Positions 9,401-20,948 of a stretch of DNA of 64,000 nucleotides are shown in pieces; the stretch's first letter is position 1; the number at the start of each line of letters is the position of its first letter. Source of the stretch: Ectocarpus siliculosus (Eukaryota > Sar > Phaeophyceae > Ectocarpales > Ectocarpaceae); the NCBI GenBank assembly GCA_000310025.1, contig FN649740.1:3835774-3899773 (forward strand), given 5' to 3'. The notes beneath the pieces were generated by a model. That model did no database searches, was not told the origin of the DNA, and was given only the letters and a program-made list of their open reading frames with translations. A program made the position numbers and the translations under genes.

Positions 9401-12367
9401 AGCCGTTAGCGAACGCGGTAACGGGGAGAAAGAGGCCCATGGAAGCGGGAAATTTTGTACCGCGCAGAGATTTTGGTTCCGCGAACAGGAAGCGCTTGGG
9501 TGTAACGGGCATGCCATCGTGTGATACCGGAACTCACGCTGACAGTGTGCCTGGCCCGCAAGACAGCAAGAGACACCGGCTTGGCTACGGTGATCAAGAG
9601 AGGGATAACGGGCGCATAGGTTCGACGACGGGTACCGTGTGCTCCACGGCGAAAGTCTCCTACGAGATGGTGATCCCATTCAGCAATTACTGTGTGGCAG
9701 GGGCTCCGAACACACTCGCTCCCGAGCTCGCGCGAGCGTGGGAGGAAGAAACACCTCTGAACTTCAAGCGAAGTGATGTAAGTCTGCCGTTTGTCTCCAG
9801 TCCTTAGGGTCGAGACTAGGCACGACATCTAGCGCGTGCTCACGATTTTCCCACTACTTGCACTGGGTTGAAATGCTCCCTGGTTTTGTATGCAAGCGAA
9901 ACTGCGGGTGCTTCAGATTACCGACAAGACACGGGAGAGCCATTGCCGTTGTATGCATCAATTGCCTATCGGAATTGGTAAAGTGGCTAACTTCTCCGAA
10001 ATCGGAAGCAATTTTGCAGGTTTCACGGCCGACTTCTCGGCAACAGCACCCTTTCATGCTCCTGAAGGTTGTCCCGTCACAATGCTGCTGCCATTAACTC
10101 CGGTACGGTATTCGTTTCTTTCGGGTCCTAACGTCCTGTTGCCAATGGTTTGCTACCGCCCATCAGGTATTTTCCGTGGGCTTATGCATGTATCGGATGC
10201 TGCGTCCTGACTCGGTTATCATCGACAACGGGACAGGGCTGGAGGAAAAAGGTGTGGTCATCGTCACGTCATTGTTGTACCTTCCATTTTCTCGTCTACT
10301 ATGCGTTGTCGGCATATTCCGACACGCGTTTCTAGTCTACCGATGTGGAGACAGCAACAATATTTCTCGAGGATACACGAGATTTCCGTAGTTCTCACCC
10401 CTCAGTCTATGAACGCACGCATGTCCTTGCCCGTTGACGACGAAGATGGTGAAATCCACTGACCACCTCCGTGATATTTTGTGTGCCGCAAAGCTTGATA
10501 CGTCGTTGAAACACGTCTGCAGGAACTTTGCTTTCCTTGTGTGTGTAGCCGTTATTCGTATGTGTTGCTGTCGTACGTTTCGCCAACCGTGAACGCTTTG
10601 AAATTTGGCCCCTTCAAAAATGTCACACACGTCACATCGGCGTGTTTGGTTGTGTCTGGCTGAGGCAGACCCCTTGGAGAAGACCAAAGGGCTAACAAAC
10701 CAGGAAGCCTGGCCGCTGCCAATATTCCCGGAGAACAAAGGAGGCTGCCCGTTCGAGGTACATGTTGAATTTGGTTCCACGGTGACGAAATAATCCATCT
10801 GCTGAATAAGGGGGCTTGTCGCTCCTGGCGTACAGGTTTGAGATATCTGGTTGCATTTTTTGCGGCGCGTGGATCGGCAGGGTTCATCAATACCGCTCAG
10901 CGACGTGACCGCAGCATATTGTAGGACGTTAGTGATTGATGAGAGTCACAAACGTTTCTTTCCGGGAGTGCAAGTTTGCTGTTCATGGTGAACATTTGTG
11001 CTCGAGAGAGATCAACCATGCCAATTTTGTGACACCAAGCACATGGCACACATGGCGTTCGCGGAACGCCATGAGCACTTGCTCCGTTTTTGCTTTTCAT
11101 TTGACATGGGTTTGGCACGAGGTAAAAGCTTTGGGGGAAAAGGAGAGATTTCGCCTGGGCGCACGTTGGGCTCCCACACCGCTGTATCATTGTCTTTGTC
11201 GTAGCATACATTCCGTTTGACTTCTCCGGTATATCCTCCACTTTCCCTTATTTGTCACGGGTCATACAATGTCGCCGCAGGTTTCGCAACTGTGCCGTGG
11301 ACTCCTTCTAGCTGATCCATATAAACGGCTTGCAGCTTCCGAAGGGCAATCTATTGCTTCAAATTATGTCTCCCGCCTCGAAGATGCTGACGGGAAAGGA
11401 CAGGACGCCATGCAAAGAAGTGCTTCTGCCTCTGGTTCCGCTGGCGCCAGCAGGACCCGCTATCAATTTGAATCGCAACGCCCCACGGACACCGGTGAGA
11501 TTCACGGTCGAGAGACTCGAGCGGACCATGCTCTCGCGCGTAAACATGAAGGGCTGGGTTCTGTAAAGAACCCCAAGAGGGGACATTCTGCTGCAGTTCC
11601 TCCCATCAAGTCTCATAGCGCCGTCCATGGGATGGCTCCACCGCCATCGCCGGCGGGCGGCCCATTGAACGACGGTTGCCGTAGAGACCGCATGTTGCTG
11701 TTCAGAGGTGCTGGACGTATCAACGGCGAACGAGGTGGTGCGGAAGGCGCGGCGTCGAACGGGGCTGCTGCTGCAGGAAGATCGTCCAGCGAAGAGAAGC
11801 AACTCCCGACAGAAGTCGACGAGCTTGTTAAGTGAGTCTTGACTTGCTAGGTTGGCGCAGTCAGATATGAGTTGCTGCATGTGCGCGTCGTGTTGTGAAC
11901 GACTTCTCTCCTGTGAAAAGCTCTTGTCAGGAATTTGAACTTTAACTTTATATTCCTGGCCGAAGCGCCGATGTAGACGCGTATGAGGCGATGCGCATCC
12001 GCTCTCCACCTTGTGTCGATTTCATTGCACTGTTGTGTCTTGCATTAAACGATCGAACCATTGCCCCCGCCTTTTCTGCAGATCCGATCGGATTTCGCAA
12101 ATGCGGGAAATCTTTGCTAGTGCCGCGCCCGAGAATCTCTTCAAGGCGCTAGACACCAAGGATTGGGACGTCGCCGCCGCGTGCGCTGTCTTCGGCGACA
12201 GTACGAGTGGGGATAGTCGACCAAAGCTTGATGTCGCACGGGCTAGCGTGCCGGGAGCCTCAGCCACAGGATCACGGTCCGGACTGTTTTTCGGTGGCGT
12301 TGCACAGGAGTTGAGAGGATTGCAGGGTTTGGATGCGTGGTCTTTCCGCCGTCGATCTTCGATGTGA
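5932..12367 (+). CDS. PINK1-like Ser/Thr protein kinase, about 940 aa
   Basis: Exons that join in phase: 5932-6408, 7525-7695, 7783-7845 and 7937-8029 (this pair less sure), 8170-8292, 8694-8835, 9089-9777, 10167-10251, 10669-10757, 11281-11831, 12082-12367 (stop TGA). Start ATG in GCCGCCATGA. Seen: kinase lysine strand EWALKM; HPNIMRGVHSF; hinge TTFVVMPLFTAGSL; catalytic loop HNDIKPDN; DFGACFDS; APE; helix F SDVFSVGLCMYRML; and a C-lobe stretch QEAWPLPIFPEN before CRGLLLADPYKRL. Spacing, the LQPRL..GLG stretch before the hinge, DFG followed by A-C, and QEA.LP.(I/L)P(E) all resemble PINK1, the mitochondrial ubiquitin kinase; this assignment is inference. The Arg of HRD is Asn. Exon 11281-11831 could instead stop at TGA 11833. 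Confidence 0.7.
9089..9777 (+). other. Kinase exon with long activation-segment insertion
   Basis: The exon starts DNWLL (metal-binding Asn) and reaches DFG at about residue 16 and APE at about residue 213. Roughly 190 residues lie between the two motifs, where kinases usually have 20-35. The insert is Ser/Ala/Thr-rich, has an alanine run, and a basic patch GRKRPMEAG. Confidence 0.75.
12082..12367 (+). other. Kinase last exon: CUE/UBA-like helical segment
   Basis: After acceptor TTTTCTGCAG the frame reads ISQMREIFASAAPENLFKAL, then DWDVAAACAVFGD. The M.EIF......L..AL....DV..A....F spacing matches CUE-type ubiquitin-binding domains, which are three-helix bundles. The exon is reached only if AA|GTGAGT at 11832 is used as a donor. 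The residues after it are Gly/Ser/Arg-rich up to the TGA. Confidence 0.5.
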
Positions 12368-14826
12368 ACAGCCAAATGCCGCCACAGAGGATTGAAAGAC
12401 TGGATGGATACGTTCTTGATGGAGTGAGACCTCCTTGGTAGTTGCCGATGCTACGCATTGCGCGCTCGCCAACGGGACTCCGCTTTGCACACAGGAATGC
12501 ACTGCTCTAAACCTCGATAAGGCCGAACAGAGGGGGGCATGGTAGAATCTGCACAAGCTTGTCGTTTGTAGAAGATGGATTGGGTATGGAAACAATGAAA
12601 CCTACACCTGTTCGTGGGTCTGTTGTATGTAGGATGTGGTGTATACTTAAAATGATTTTTCGATTTAGTTTTTGAGATACTTCAACCTGTTTAATTCTGT
12701 ATAATGTTGTAGAGCGGGATGCCAAACTTCGATATGGCCTAAAATTATCGAACGGGTGGAGAGTAGCAGCATCCCTGTGTCAACAGCATTGTTGTAGTTA
12801 TGTGTTACTGGGAAGGGGGTGCCAAAAGGGAGCCATTCGTATGTTTTCTGTACAAAGAGCAGGGGAGCTGACGCTCCTCCTCTAGCCAGGGCGGGCGGGT
12901 GCTAAACGAAGTGATGTTGTGTGTTCTTGCACTCTACGTGTTTGGCGTTGAGCACCCGATGTAAATGGTCCGGGTCTCGACGAGGTATATCGTCCAGGTA
13001 CAGTAGTTGTACTGTCGTGTTAAAAGGATTGGCAGTGCAAATTTAAGATTTATGTTCACTTGATGTGCGCATGAACTTTGTAAGGTGAACATGTTGAACC
13101 TCCCAAACTGCACTCCTTGCAGGCATGTCCTTCGGGTGTCATGTGAAGTAGTCCACGATAAGAGTAGCACAGCCGTTGATGTACATGATGGCGTAGGCAT
13201 CGAAATGCGTAGTAATTTGAAGAGTCGTATGCGATGCACTTTTGAAGTCCCTGCTTATGCATGTCGTTCTCCTGTTCTTGCGCGGTAGGCAATACCGAGC
13301 GAATAAAGAAACCAGAAACAGGTTGTTCAGGGTGTATCTCAAAGAGCAGCAGCAGGGATACAGGAAAATGGCGGCAGAACGATTCCTCCCCGAAAAGACC
13401 CGCAGACAAATTCGGATCGCTCAAATTGTTTGTCTTCTACTACGTGATAGTAAGGAGTGATGCGTTCTGAACGATACTCCCCCTATCGCACTGAGAGCCC
13501 ACCGCGCTATTGAGTCATCGATGGACATTGTCTCCTTCATAAGATGAAGTCTAAAGGGGGTAGGCTATGATGTAATTAGCATTCTGTCGCATGGCGGACG
13601 CCGAACATGGTACCACGACAGTGCTCTGCTCATGATTCGTCGGGCCGGACAGACCATGTAGACTACTGCTGTAGCCCGACAACGCGGGCGGCACCAGGGG
13701 CGTTCCAAGAGGATGGGTGAAAGTGATGGGGTATGGAGCGCCTCCGAGTCGGCCTACCTGCACGCCGTCCCCGGGCCGACGACAGAACAGGCTGCATGCA
13801 GGGTACTGCCGTGCTTGTAGCCGACGACTTTTTTGCCTGATTTCTTCGCCCCACCACGATCGAGGACGACAGCAACAGCAGCAGCAGCGACGAGCGGAGT
13901 AGTCTCGGGAACACTATGACGACGAAGAGGAGGTAATCACGACCAAGAGTCCTCAAAGGGGAAATCGGGTGAGTGCCCAACAGCAAACATGCTACAGTAG
14001 CTCTGTTTTTTGGCGCAGCCAAATTGATCACATGGGCCTCCATGAACGGCTGCACTTTTGCGGATCGACTGCTGCCGGCCCGACAGACACCGATGCCAGA
14101 CACACGGACATATAGAACAAATGCGATAGCCCATGGTCGACAACGCACAGCCATATGGAGTATGGGAAGGTGATTACATGTACCAGAGCTGAGAGCACAG
14201 CATCTGTAGGCTCTCTACAGGTCTATGGACAGCACGGCAGCGGACGAGCACACGTTGTCAACAAGGCGGCGTAACCTCAGATGATGTCAATGTGCCGAAC
14301 CGTCAAGTGAACTCGCTGTGTGTCAGATGTCCGCCTTCCGCGTTTCCGCCTTCGTCGTTTGTTTAGTTTGCGCGGCGGCTAGTGTCTGGCGCTGGGGGGA
14401 GAATTTAAGCGATGAATCATCCGTGAGAGACTCGAAGCTGCCCGGAGATTGTGTGGTGAACATGGACGGGAGGAGACCTCACAGGCGGGTTGCAAGGCCA
14501 AGTAGCACCATAACACAAATGACTCAAACACCGCCGCGGCGGTTTCACGAAGCGAGTACTACACACGGACATACATCTAGCTCCTGACTCTAAAGTTTCA
14601 TACACCCTTGATACAGCAAATAGGTTGTCCACACGTCGGTGTTGTCTCTTCGGGAGTGCTGGTGCGTTGGACGGCGGGGTTGCTGTGAACAACCCCAAGA
14701 CCGCGATTAACGAAGACGCCGCCCTCTTGGCCGGATGTGCAGTGTATCCAACAGGCAAGGATAGACAGCAACAACGTGCGGCGGATTCGCTGTGATGAAC
14801 GAAGGGTAGCCGGCGGATAGCGAGCA
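12368..14826. other. 3' flank of kinase and intergenic region
   Basis: Starts with the likely kinase 3' untranslated region. Open frames on both strands are short and lack supported splice sites. Apart from the small frame at 14327 I see no gene. Confidence 0.45.
14327..14587 (+). CDS. Possible small secreted protein, 86 aa
   Basis: Opens MSAFRVSAFVVCLVCAAASV, a good signal-peptide pattern (basic residue, hydrophobic core, small residues), followed by a polar, Arg/Ser/Thr-rich tail. No homologue is recognised, no splice sites are needed, and the frame could be chance. It precedes the LRR gene on the same strand. Confidence 0.2.
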   Translation: MSAFRVSAFVVCLVCAAASVWRWGENLSDESSVRDSKLPGDCVVNMDGRRPHRRVARPSSTITQMTQTPPRRFHEASTTHGHTSSS

Positions 14827-16000
14827 TGGGTGTGTTGTCGTGTGGTAGAACAAAAAGTCGCGCAATGGAAGGAACTGCAATCAATTCTGCCACGCAAGGG
14901 TACTCTCTTCGAAAGGATTTTGTCAGTTTGACTCAAGAGGAAGAAGGCAAGGCGGGCCGTGTCCTGTCTGTCCGAATCAAGACGAGCTATCCTGGATATC
15001 ACCCGAACCAAGAAGACGAGAGAGAAACACGCAACGACGCCCGGTTACTACCGCCGTCTAAGCTACCATCTTCGGGGAGGGGCGTCAGCACCGGCGAGAT
15101 ACGGAGGGTGGATTTAGTAGGCCAGGCAGTCACCTCCTTGGGCCTGGCAGATGTCGTTGAGGCTACACTGGGTATCCCGACGACACCCGCTGCCCCTTCG
15201 AGGCACGTTGACGATACGAAGGAACGGAAAGATATGTGCGACCCGTTGCTTTGGTCATTGACCTTCCGGCAGTGCCAGCTGGAGTCATTACTGCCTGTGG
15301 CAGGCTTGCTGCACCACCTGGACGGCTTGATTGGCCTCGGAATTCACGGGATAGATGGGCTAACCCTGGCTGGGGTCGAGCGCGTGCTGGCCGATGCAAG
15401 GTGCCTATGCACGCTCACTATCCGCCACTGTCGCCTAGCACGACTGCCTCGCCTTCAAAGTGGATCGATCGAGGTCTTAGACATAAGCAACAATGCCATC
15501 GAAAGCGCCGCAGGCCTAGAGACCCTGTTTCGCCTCAAAGAGTTGAATCTGGCAGGTAACCGCATACGCACGCTATCGGGTTTACGACCGTTAGTGCCAC
15601 TGGGGACTGGCCGCCTACGGGAGCTGAACTTGGACAGCAATCCTGTGCAAAATACTCCAAGGTCAGTACGACTGACGCCTCCATAACGGATTGTGCAATA
15701 TCCAATTGAATCAACTACGTATCCTCTTGACCAATAAACTGAACGCATGCTTGTTGTCGACGAACCCTCAGGCCTTTGGAGGGTGTGCTACTTTCAGCTC
15801 AAGGGTCACCAACACATCTACTCTTTTACATCATCCTTGCCGACCGGTCTTCTATGAAAGCCTTTTTCCCCTTCGCCTGTGTTTACGTATGCAGGTATAG
15901 GGAGTCGGTCTTGGCGGTCTTCCCATCTATCCAACTTCTCGACGGGATCGCAAAAAGCCAAAAGTGGCGGATGCGAACGGCAACAAAGACAAACACGTGA
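14826..16000 (+). CDS. Leucine-rich-repeat protein, SDS22-like with LRR cap, 313 aa
   Basis: Exons 14826-15661 and 15895-16000, joined AG|G in phase, stop TGA 15998-16000. The N-terminal 130 residues are polar and unstructured in appearance. Residues of about 140-275 contain repeats with L.L..C.L..L and the SDS22-type pattern IEVLDISNNAIES, LKELNLAGNRIRTL, LRELNLDSNPV. Exon 2 supplies YRESVLAVFPSIQLLDG, a classic LRR C-terminal cap (as in U2A' and other SDS22-like proteins), which supports the exon join strongly. Such proteins are usually scaffold or adaptor subunits; no specific role can be assigned. Start ATG 14826 is the first in frame, with a second at 14865. The alternative donor ACAC|GTGAGC just before the stop is not needed. 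Confidence 0.8.
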
Positions 16001-17884
16001 GCGAAACGGGGGGGTGGAGGAATACCCGGCGTCTTGAAGAAGACGGCACCGATTTTCAGCCTTACCAAAAGTTCGAGCACTGTCTGTCGCCTTATTCACG
16101 TGTTCCCACAATATACCGCTGCTGCGGCGGTGTTACTGTGGAAACAATCGCTACGAATAACCTACCAAATATATAGACACAAGCAAGTATGGATGGCGCT
16201 ATTTCAAGCGTTGTTATGGAAACAACTGGTCGACGTTGCGCGTCGCGTCTGTGGCAAGCGCCAAAGCTGGCAAGGATTCTGTTTGAACCGTGCAGATAGT
16301 TGTATGAGCTGCCAATATTTCCGCTGAGAATTTTTTCTCCTAATATTTCGGTTGAGAAGAAAGACATTGGCGGAGGTTTCCCTGAATGGGTCACTTTTCT
16401 TGATGCCCTCCATGTGGCTGGAACCGTGCCCCTTTCGCAGGGTGGGGGAGGAAGGTCACGACAGGAGAGCGTGCAGTACACCACCGAGAGTCAGGAATGC
16501 CTTCTCCGAAGGATATTTCAGCGATGGTGCGACTTGGAACTCAAGGAGGGCAGGGCTGGCGGAGTATTCGACGTGCGGCTCGGAAACCCACACTAGCCAA
16601 GTGGGTCATGTCATGTAGTACTGTGTACAGCTACGAACAACGCTGTAGACTTACAAACGTTGATCAAAATAAACTATCGGCTTCGGTAGGGGCGCACCGG
16701 TGAACTCGGAAACCGTAAGCCGGAAGCCGGTCGTGGATGTACGACCAGTTGTGAAGCAAATGCGGGTCCCCCATGTGGGTAGGCCGACGGTGTCATGGCA
16801 TGGTCGGCAATCGCGTTGTTCCCTTTAGCAACCCACTAAACAGCAGGCAGCAGCTTCATATTTCAGTGGTGACAAGCTCGTCATATATCATACATGTGCT
16901 GAATGGGTTCTCTCCTGCCCTTTTTCGAATAACTCCTCTCAACGTCCGGGGCATGCTGTATCCTTCGACAATAGATGCTTCCTTCTGTCGAGCATATTAG
17001 AAATCAAGCATATATGACCCTCTTTCGCCTACAAATCTGTTGAGTGGAGCGTTGTTGGTTGCGGTCGTTCTTGATTGTGTTACAGGACGACTTGGACGAG
17101 CACCATGGTTTCGTGCGAGGTCTGGCTGGCCTAGGTAAGGATTGTGCCTGCCGTTCTACGTCTTCGACATAGACAGATACCTTCAAGCAGTCCTGTGTGT
17201 GCTGCACCCACTAGACGACGTATTCTCTGACCCGGTCCCCACGTAAGCCTTGACCAATTCCTGTTTTTTCCTGCCTGTTGCGTCATACTCAAAAGCCCAT
17301 CGTGAGGTCCTCTCTGAGCACCCCTATTTCGCGTTCTTCGGCCGCAACACGATCGTATTAAATAGGGCTAATTTGGGGTGGGGCACCACGGCCTCGTACT
17401 TCCCCATCCTGTGGCTCGTCACGTGCGAGTTCATCACCCGCAAGGGTACGGACCCCGCGAGGTCGAAGTGCGTCGGTCGGAAGCAGCACCTTGGAGGGTG
17501 CTCTTGGCGAGATCCAGCGGTCGGAAGGGCTTGAGTTGGAATGGCCATCAGGGAAGAAGCGTTGCCGGGTACCTTCGCCGGAGCGATGCCGTCAAATAGA
17601 GGGGGACAACGCTCGGTGAGGCTGTCCGGCGAAGAGGTTTTGGGACGGAAACCTCTCCACACTAGAAAGCGTTCGTTCGAACCGTTGTACGAACCTGCCA
17701 CTATTGGTCACTCTTCCAACTTTTCTTACTCCTCTGGTGTACCAACCCGGCCTTTGTAAGCGGCTTCGCAGGACAGTTCTTTTTAGAAGTTGGCCGCCGA
17801 GGCACGATCGTTACATCATTTGTTTTTTTATCAATGATTATGATCACTGACTCCGTATCCACGTTATCTTTTGTTCTATATCAG
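16001..17884. other. Mostly unassigned; possible exons of the downstream gene
   Basis: Three stretches look weakly coding: 16360-16590 (contains FPEWVTFLDALHVAGTVPL), 17087-17135 between a good acceptor (GTGTTACAG) and donor (G|GTAAGG), and 17304-17490 (contains EHPYFAFFGRNTIVLN). I could not join them in phase to each other or to the EF-hand gene, and recognise none of them. Confidence 0.3.
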
Positions 17885-20800
17885 GTCACAGCCAAGAATT
17901 ACCCCAAGATCAAACTCCAGCTGGCATACGCGATTTCAACAACACCAGCAGCAGGAATCGATCGCCAGAACAACTGTACAGGCGAGGGACGCTCGTTTCT
18001 CCCGAGATCGGCAAAAAGCATCCATGAGCCGACTGGCTCAGCCTACACGGTAAGACGGACACTACGCAACCGGTACATATCCGTGAAAAAGCCTACGAGA
18101 CACTCGGATGGTCACGCGATGACCACGAATGGTAGGTGTGCACATTCAAGCATCGGTACTCTCGATGAGGGCATTAACGGCTGCATGTAAGCGTTGCCCG
18201 GGTTGCAGGTATCGGCCAGATGTCAATCGTTACTGGGTCGGGTGCTACATCAAAAACCCCTCTACACCGACGAATTATGTACCCTCGCCCTCTTGCCTCC
18301 CGTACGTTTCAGGCCGCTTCGACTGGTGGAAAAATCCACCCGTGGGGAGAATTCATCAACCAACAGCAGTGACTCAGACCTACAAGCGTGGCACGCATTA
18401 TTTACAGAAACTATTTTAGCTGAGTCTTCCGGCCTTTTGGATCGCCCCACTGCAGTAAAAGGTCCGGACGGACAATGGCAAGGGGTACCATCGACGAGGG
18501 CTCGAGGGAGAAAACCGGTGTTAACGGTCAGCAACCTCCGGGACGTGAGTCCCACCGCATCAGGTGGGGTACGAGGGTTTGATGGATGGATACGATTTGT
18601 TCGGCGAAGCGAAACCTCGGCCTGCATGGCGTCGTTTTGGGGGGGTAACTGTACCCTTCTTAAGCAGTTAGTTGATAGACCTACCTCATTTTTCGGGAAG
18701 CTGTGAATAGTGTTTGCTTTGGTTGCCGATAGAAAGAGCAGAGTTTGGACAACCTGGCCGTGGTATACTTGTCTCTTTTTCTCTCTGCGCCCGGACGCAC
18801 GACATTTTAGGCAAATCTCCCCGGAGAATATCTCGTATTTTCAATGATTTGAGCAATCTGCGTCTCGAGTTCAGAATATTCTCTCTTTTTTTGGTCTTCC
18901 AGAAACGTTTTCACAGAGATATATCATCATCACCTTTCCCTTTCGCCAGGGTAAAGTCAACGTATATCAGCAATAAGACTGCAAGTTTGGATGTGCGGTC
19001 GCCCCGAGAAGGTGTTCGTGGTATCACTGCACAAATATTCCTTCGAGCATACTGTCAGCGGAAATCTTGGGCGATATCTGGAAATATTTCTGCCGAACAC
19101 ATCGAAACCTACTCGCTGGGAAAACCATGCCTAGTTTCGGAACATCTCGATGAAAGCTACAAATTTTCTCGCTTAGAGAAGGCTCACCCTGAAACATGCG
19201 CACGACAGACAGCCTAAAATCCAAAAAGACAAAAAAAAATCGCGAGGGTAATACGCGGACACTGGGCCTATCGTTTGATGCCTGTCTCAACACTTCTCCT
19301 GATGCTCAAGTGGCTTTCTCTCACCGTGCATATTTCTACTTCCCGTGTTGGAAGAAGTACGCTCCGAGGGCAATGGCAGCAATACCTTCAGCAAGTCGCA
19401 GCACGACCGACATCCTTGCTCTTTACCGTGGGGGGCACCAACAGATCAAATGGGGGCATCACCGTCCAGATCAGCCCCTGCGGAATCGACAACCGTGGCC
19501 ACGGAATACGTGTCTCACGCTCGAGTCGAGGGAGCTACTACTCGTAGTGAAAGCGAGATATCAATTCCAAGCCCGGCGCCGCAGAAACAAGATATGAAGG
19601 CATCATTCTTATCGCCATCACCATCTCCATCACCGTCGCCGTCGCCAACGGGTGGATCGCTCAGTGCGCCACCCCGTCGGGCTACCCTGATCCTTTCGGA
19701 CAATTTGGCGTTGAAACCGTCCGATGGGGAAGGAAGTTGCCCTTCAAACAAACAGGGTGAACGTCTGAGCGCTGTGGAACAAAAGGGCACCTGCCATGGC
19801 CTGCTGCGACCCCCAGGGAATGGCCGTCGATGGTCACCTGCGAGTGGCAGCGAGGACACGGTGGACGAAAGAGCAGTGTCGTCACCAAGATCGGAAAGGA
19901 GCTGTCTCGGCGGCAGGGCTCCCAGACGAGAGGAGAAGCCGGGATGGAGACCAAGTCCGGTGGCCGTGGTCAATTCACCTCGGCCAGTGCGCACACCACG
20001 GGTTTTGAAAACCGCTAGGGATTTCGCACAAACAATTCGACGGGTCTACAATGTGGGTGGACAAGGCAATTGCCCATTTCGTCCAACAGATTTAGAGTTC
20101 CGCGAGTTGTTTGTTTCCTCCGTCCATCTCATTCTTCCACGAGGACGTTACACCAACCAACAACAAATGCACCACCAGTAGCTTAAAGGTTGGGACGTTG
20201 AAGAGTGTCTCCCTCAGCAGCCCAGAAGGAGATATCACGGGTGCCACTCCTCTATTTTGTACCCGCTGAAATTCTGTCAACGTACCCAGTGAACTATCCC
20301 GTTGGTCCTGCACCAGAGTATTCGTTCTTCTCACAATGGTATCCTGGATGTGTCGGACAGGTTGACCTAAGCGGGGAAGAGGCGCGTTGTCTCTACCAGC
20401 GGCTCGACTCGGATCGCGACGGCGCTCTTGGAGCAGAAGACCTCTTGAGGGGAGCTTCCACCGTAGGTGCGGTGCTCCTCGATCTGGATATAGAGTACGC
20501 TCGACGAAGGCGCACGTGTTGGGACAGGCAGCCTGGTAGACAGTATCTTCGAGGATACGTGCAAATACCTACCAAGGTGTGGATGCCTGAGGTATCCATG
20601 GTAGGAATGCAGACCCTACAATGAGCCCCCATGCACCATTTCCTTTTGTCCAGCTTCATTCTTCGCGAACCGGCAGCGCATCAGCAAGGACAAGGCGGGT
20701 CGCCAAAGGGAGGGGCACAAAAGTACGCTAACCTGGTAAGACCAATACGGAGAAAGCTGATACGATAGAAACAATTCTAGTTCCACCTAGGAGGTGAACA

Positions 20801-20948
20801 GACTGATTTGCGGCCCCAGCACGAGTTGAAGAGGACTGCCAATATCAGGGACGATATGTCGTCCATTCGGGTGGCTTCCAACCTTGTACAAGCAAAGAAT
20901 GCAGCTACAAAATACAACAACATCTCGCCCGCGAAGAAGGCTCTATAA
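17885..20948 (+). CDS. EF-hand protein of unknown function (5' part uncertain)
   Basis: The last four exons join in phase: one ending 20052 (TACAAT|GTGGGT), 20361-20466, 20677-20735, 20781-20948 (stop TAA). The 20361 exon encodes one EF-hand calcium loop, DSDRDGALGAED (Asp at positions 1, 3 and 5, and Asp instead of the usual Glu at position 12), preceded by EEARCLYQRL. The exon upstream (acceptor somewhere in 19345-19560) is Ser/Pro-rich with an (SP)n run at 19611-19650. The C-terminus (RTANIRDDMSSIRVASNL then SPAKKAL) looks helical. Exons 17885-18049 and 18209-18544 are in phase with each other (acceptors TATATCAG and GGTTGCAG), but another frame is also open there, so the 5' half is tentative. 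Calcium binding is likely; the pathway is unknown. Confidence 0.5.

Noticed and set aside
9890-10103. Open stretch ending FHAPEGCPVTM between kinase exons
   Set aside because: Joining exon 9089-9777 directly to 10167-10251 gives the standard helix F sequence SDVFSVGLCM in phase; including this stretch would split it.
13056-14154. 120-160 residue minus-strand frames between kinase and LRR gene
   Set aside because: Composition is not protein-like and no splice sites or homology are visible.
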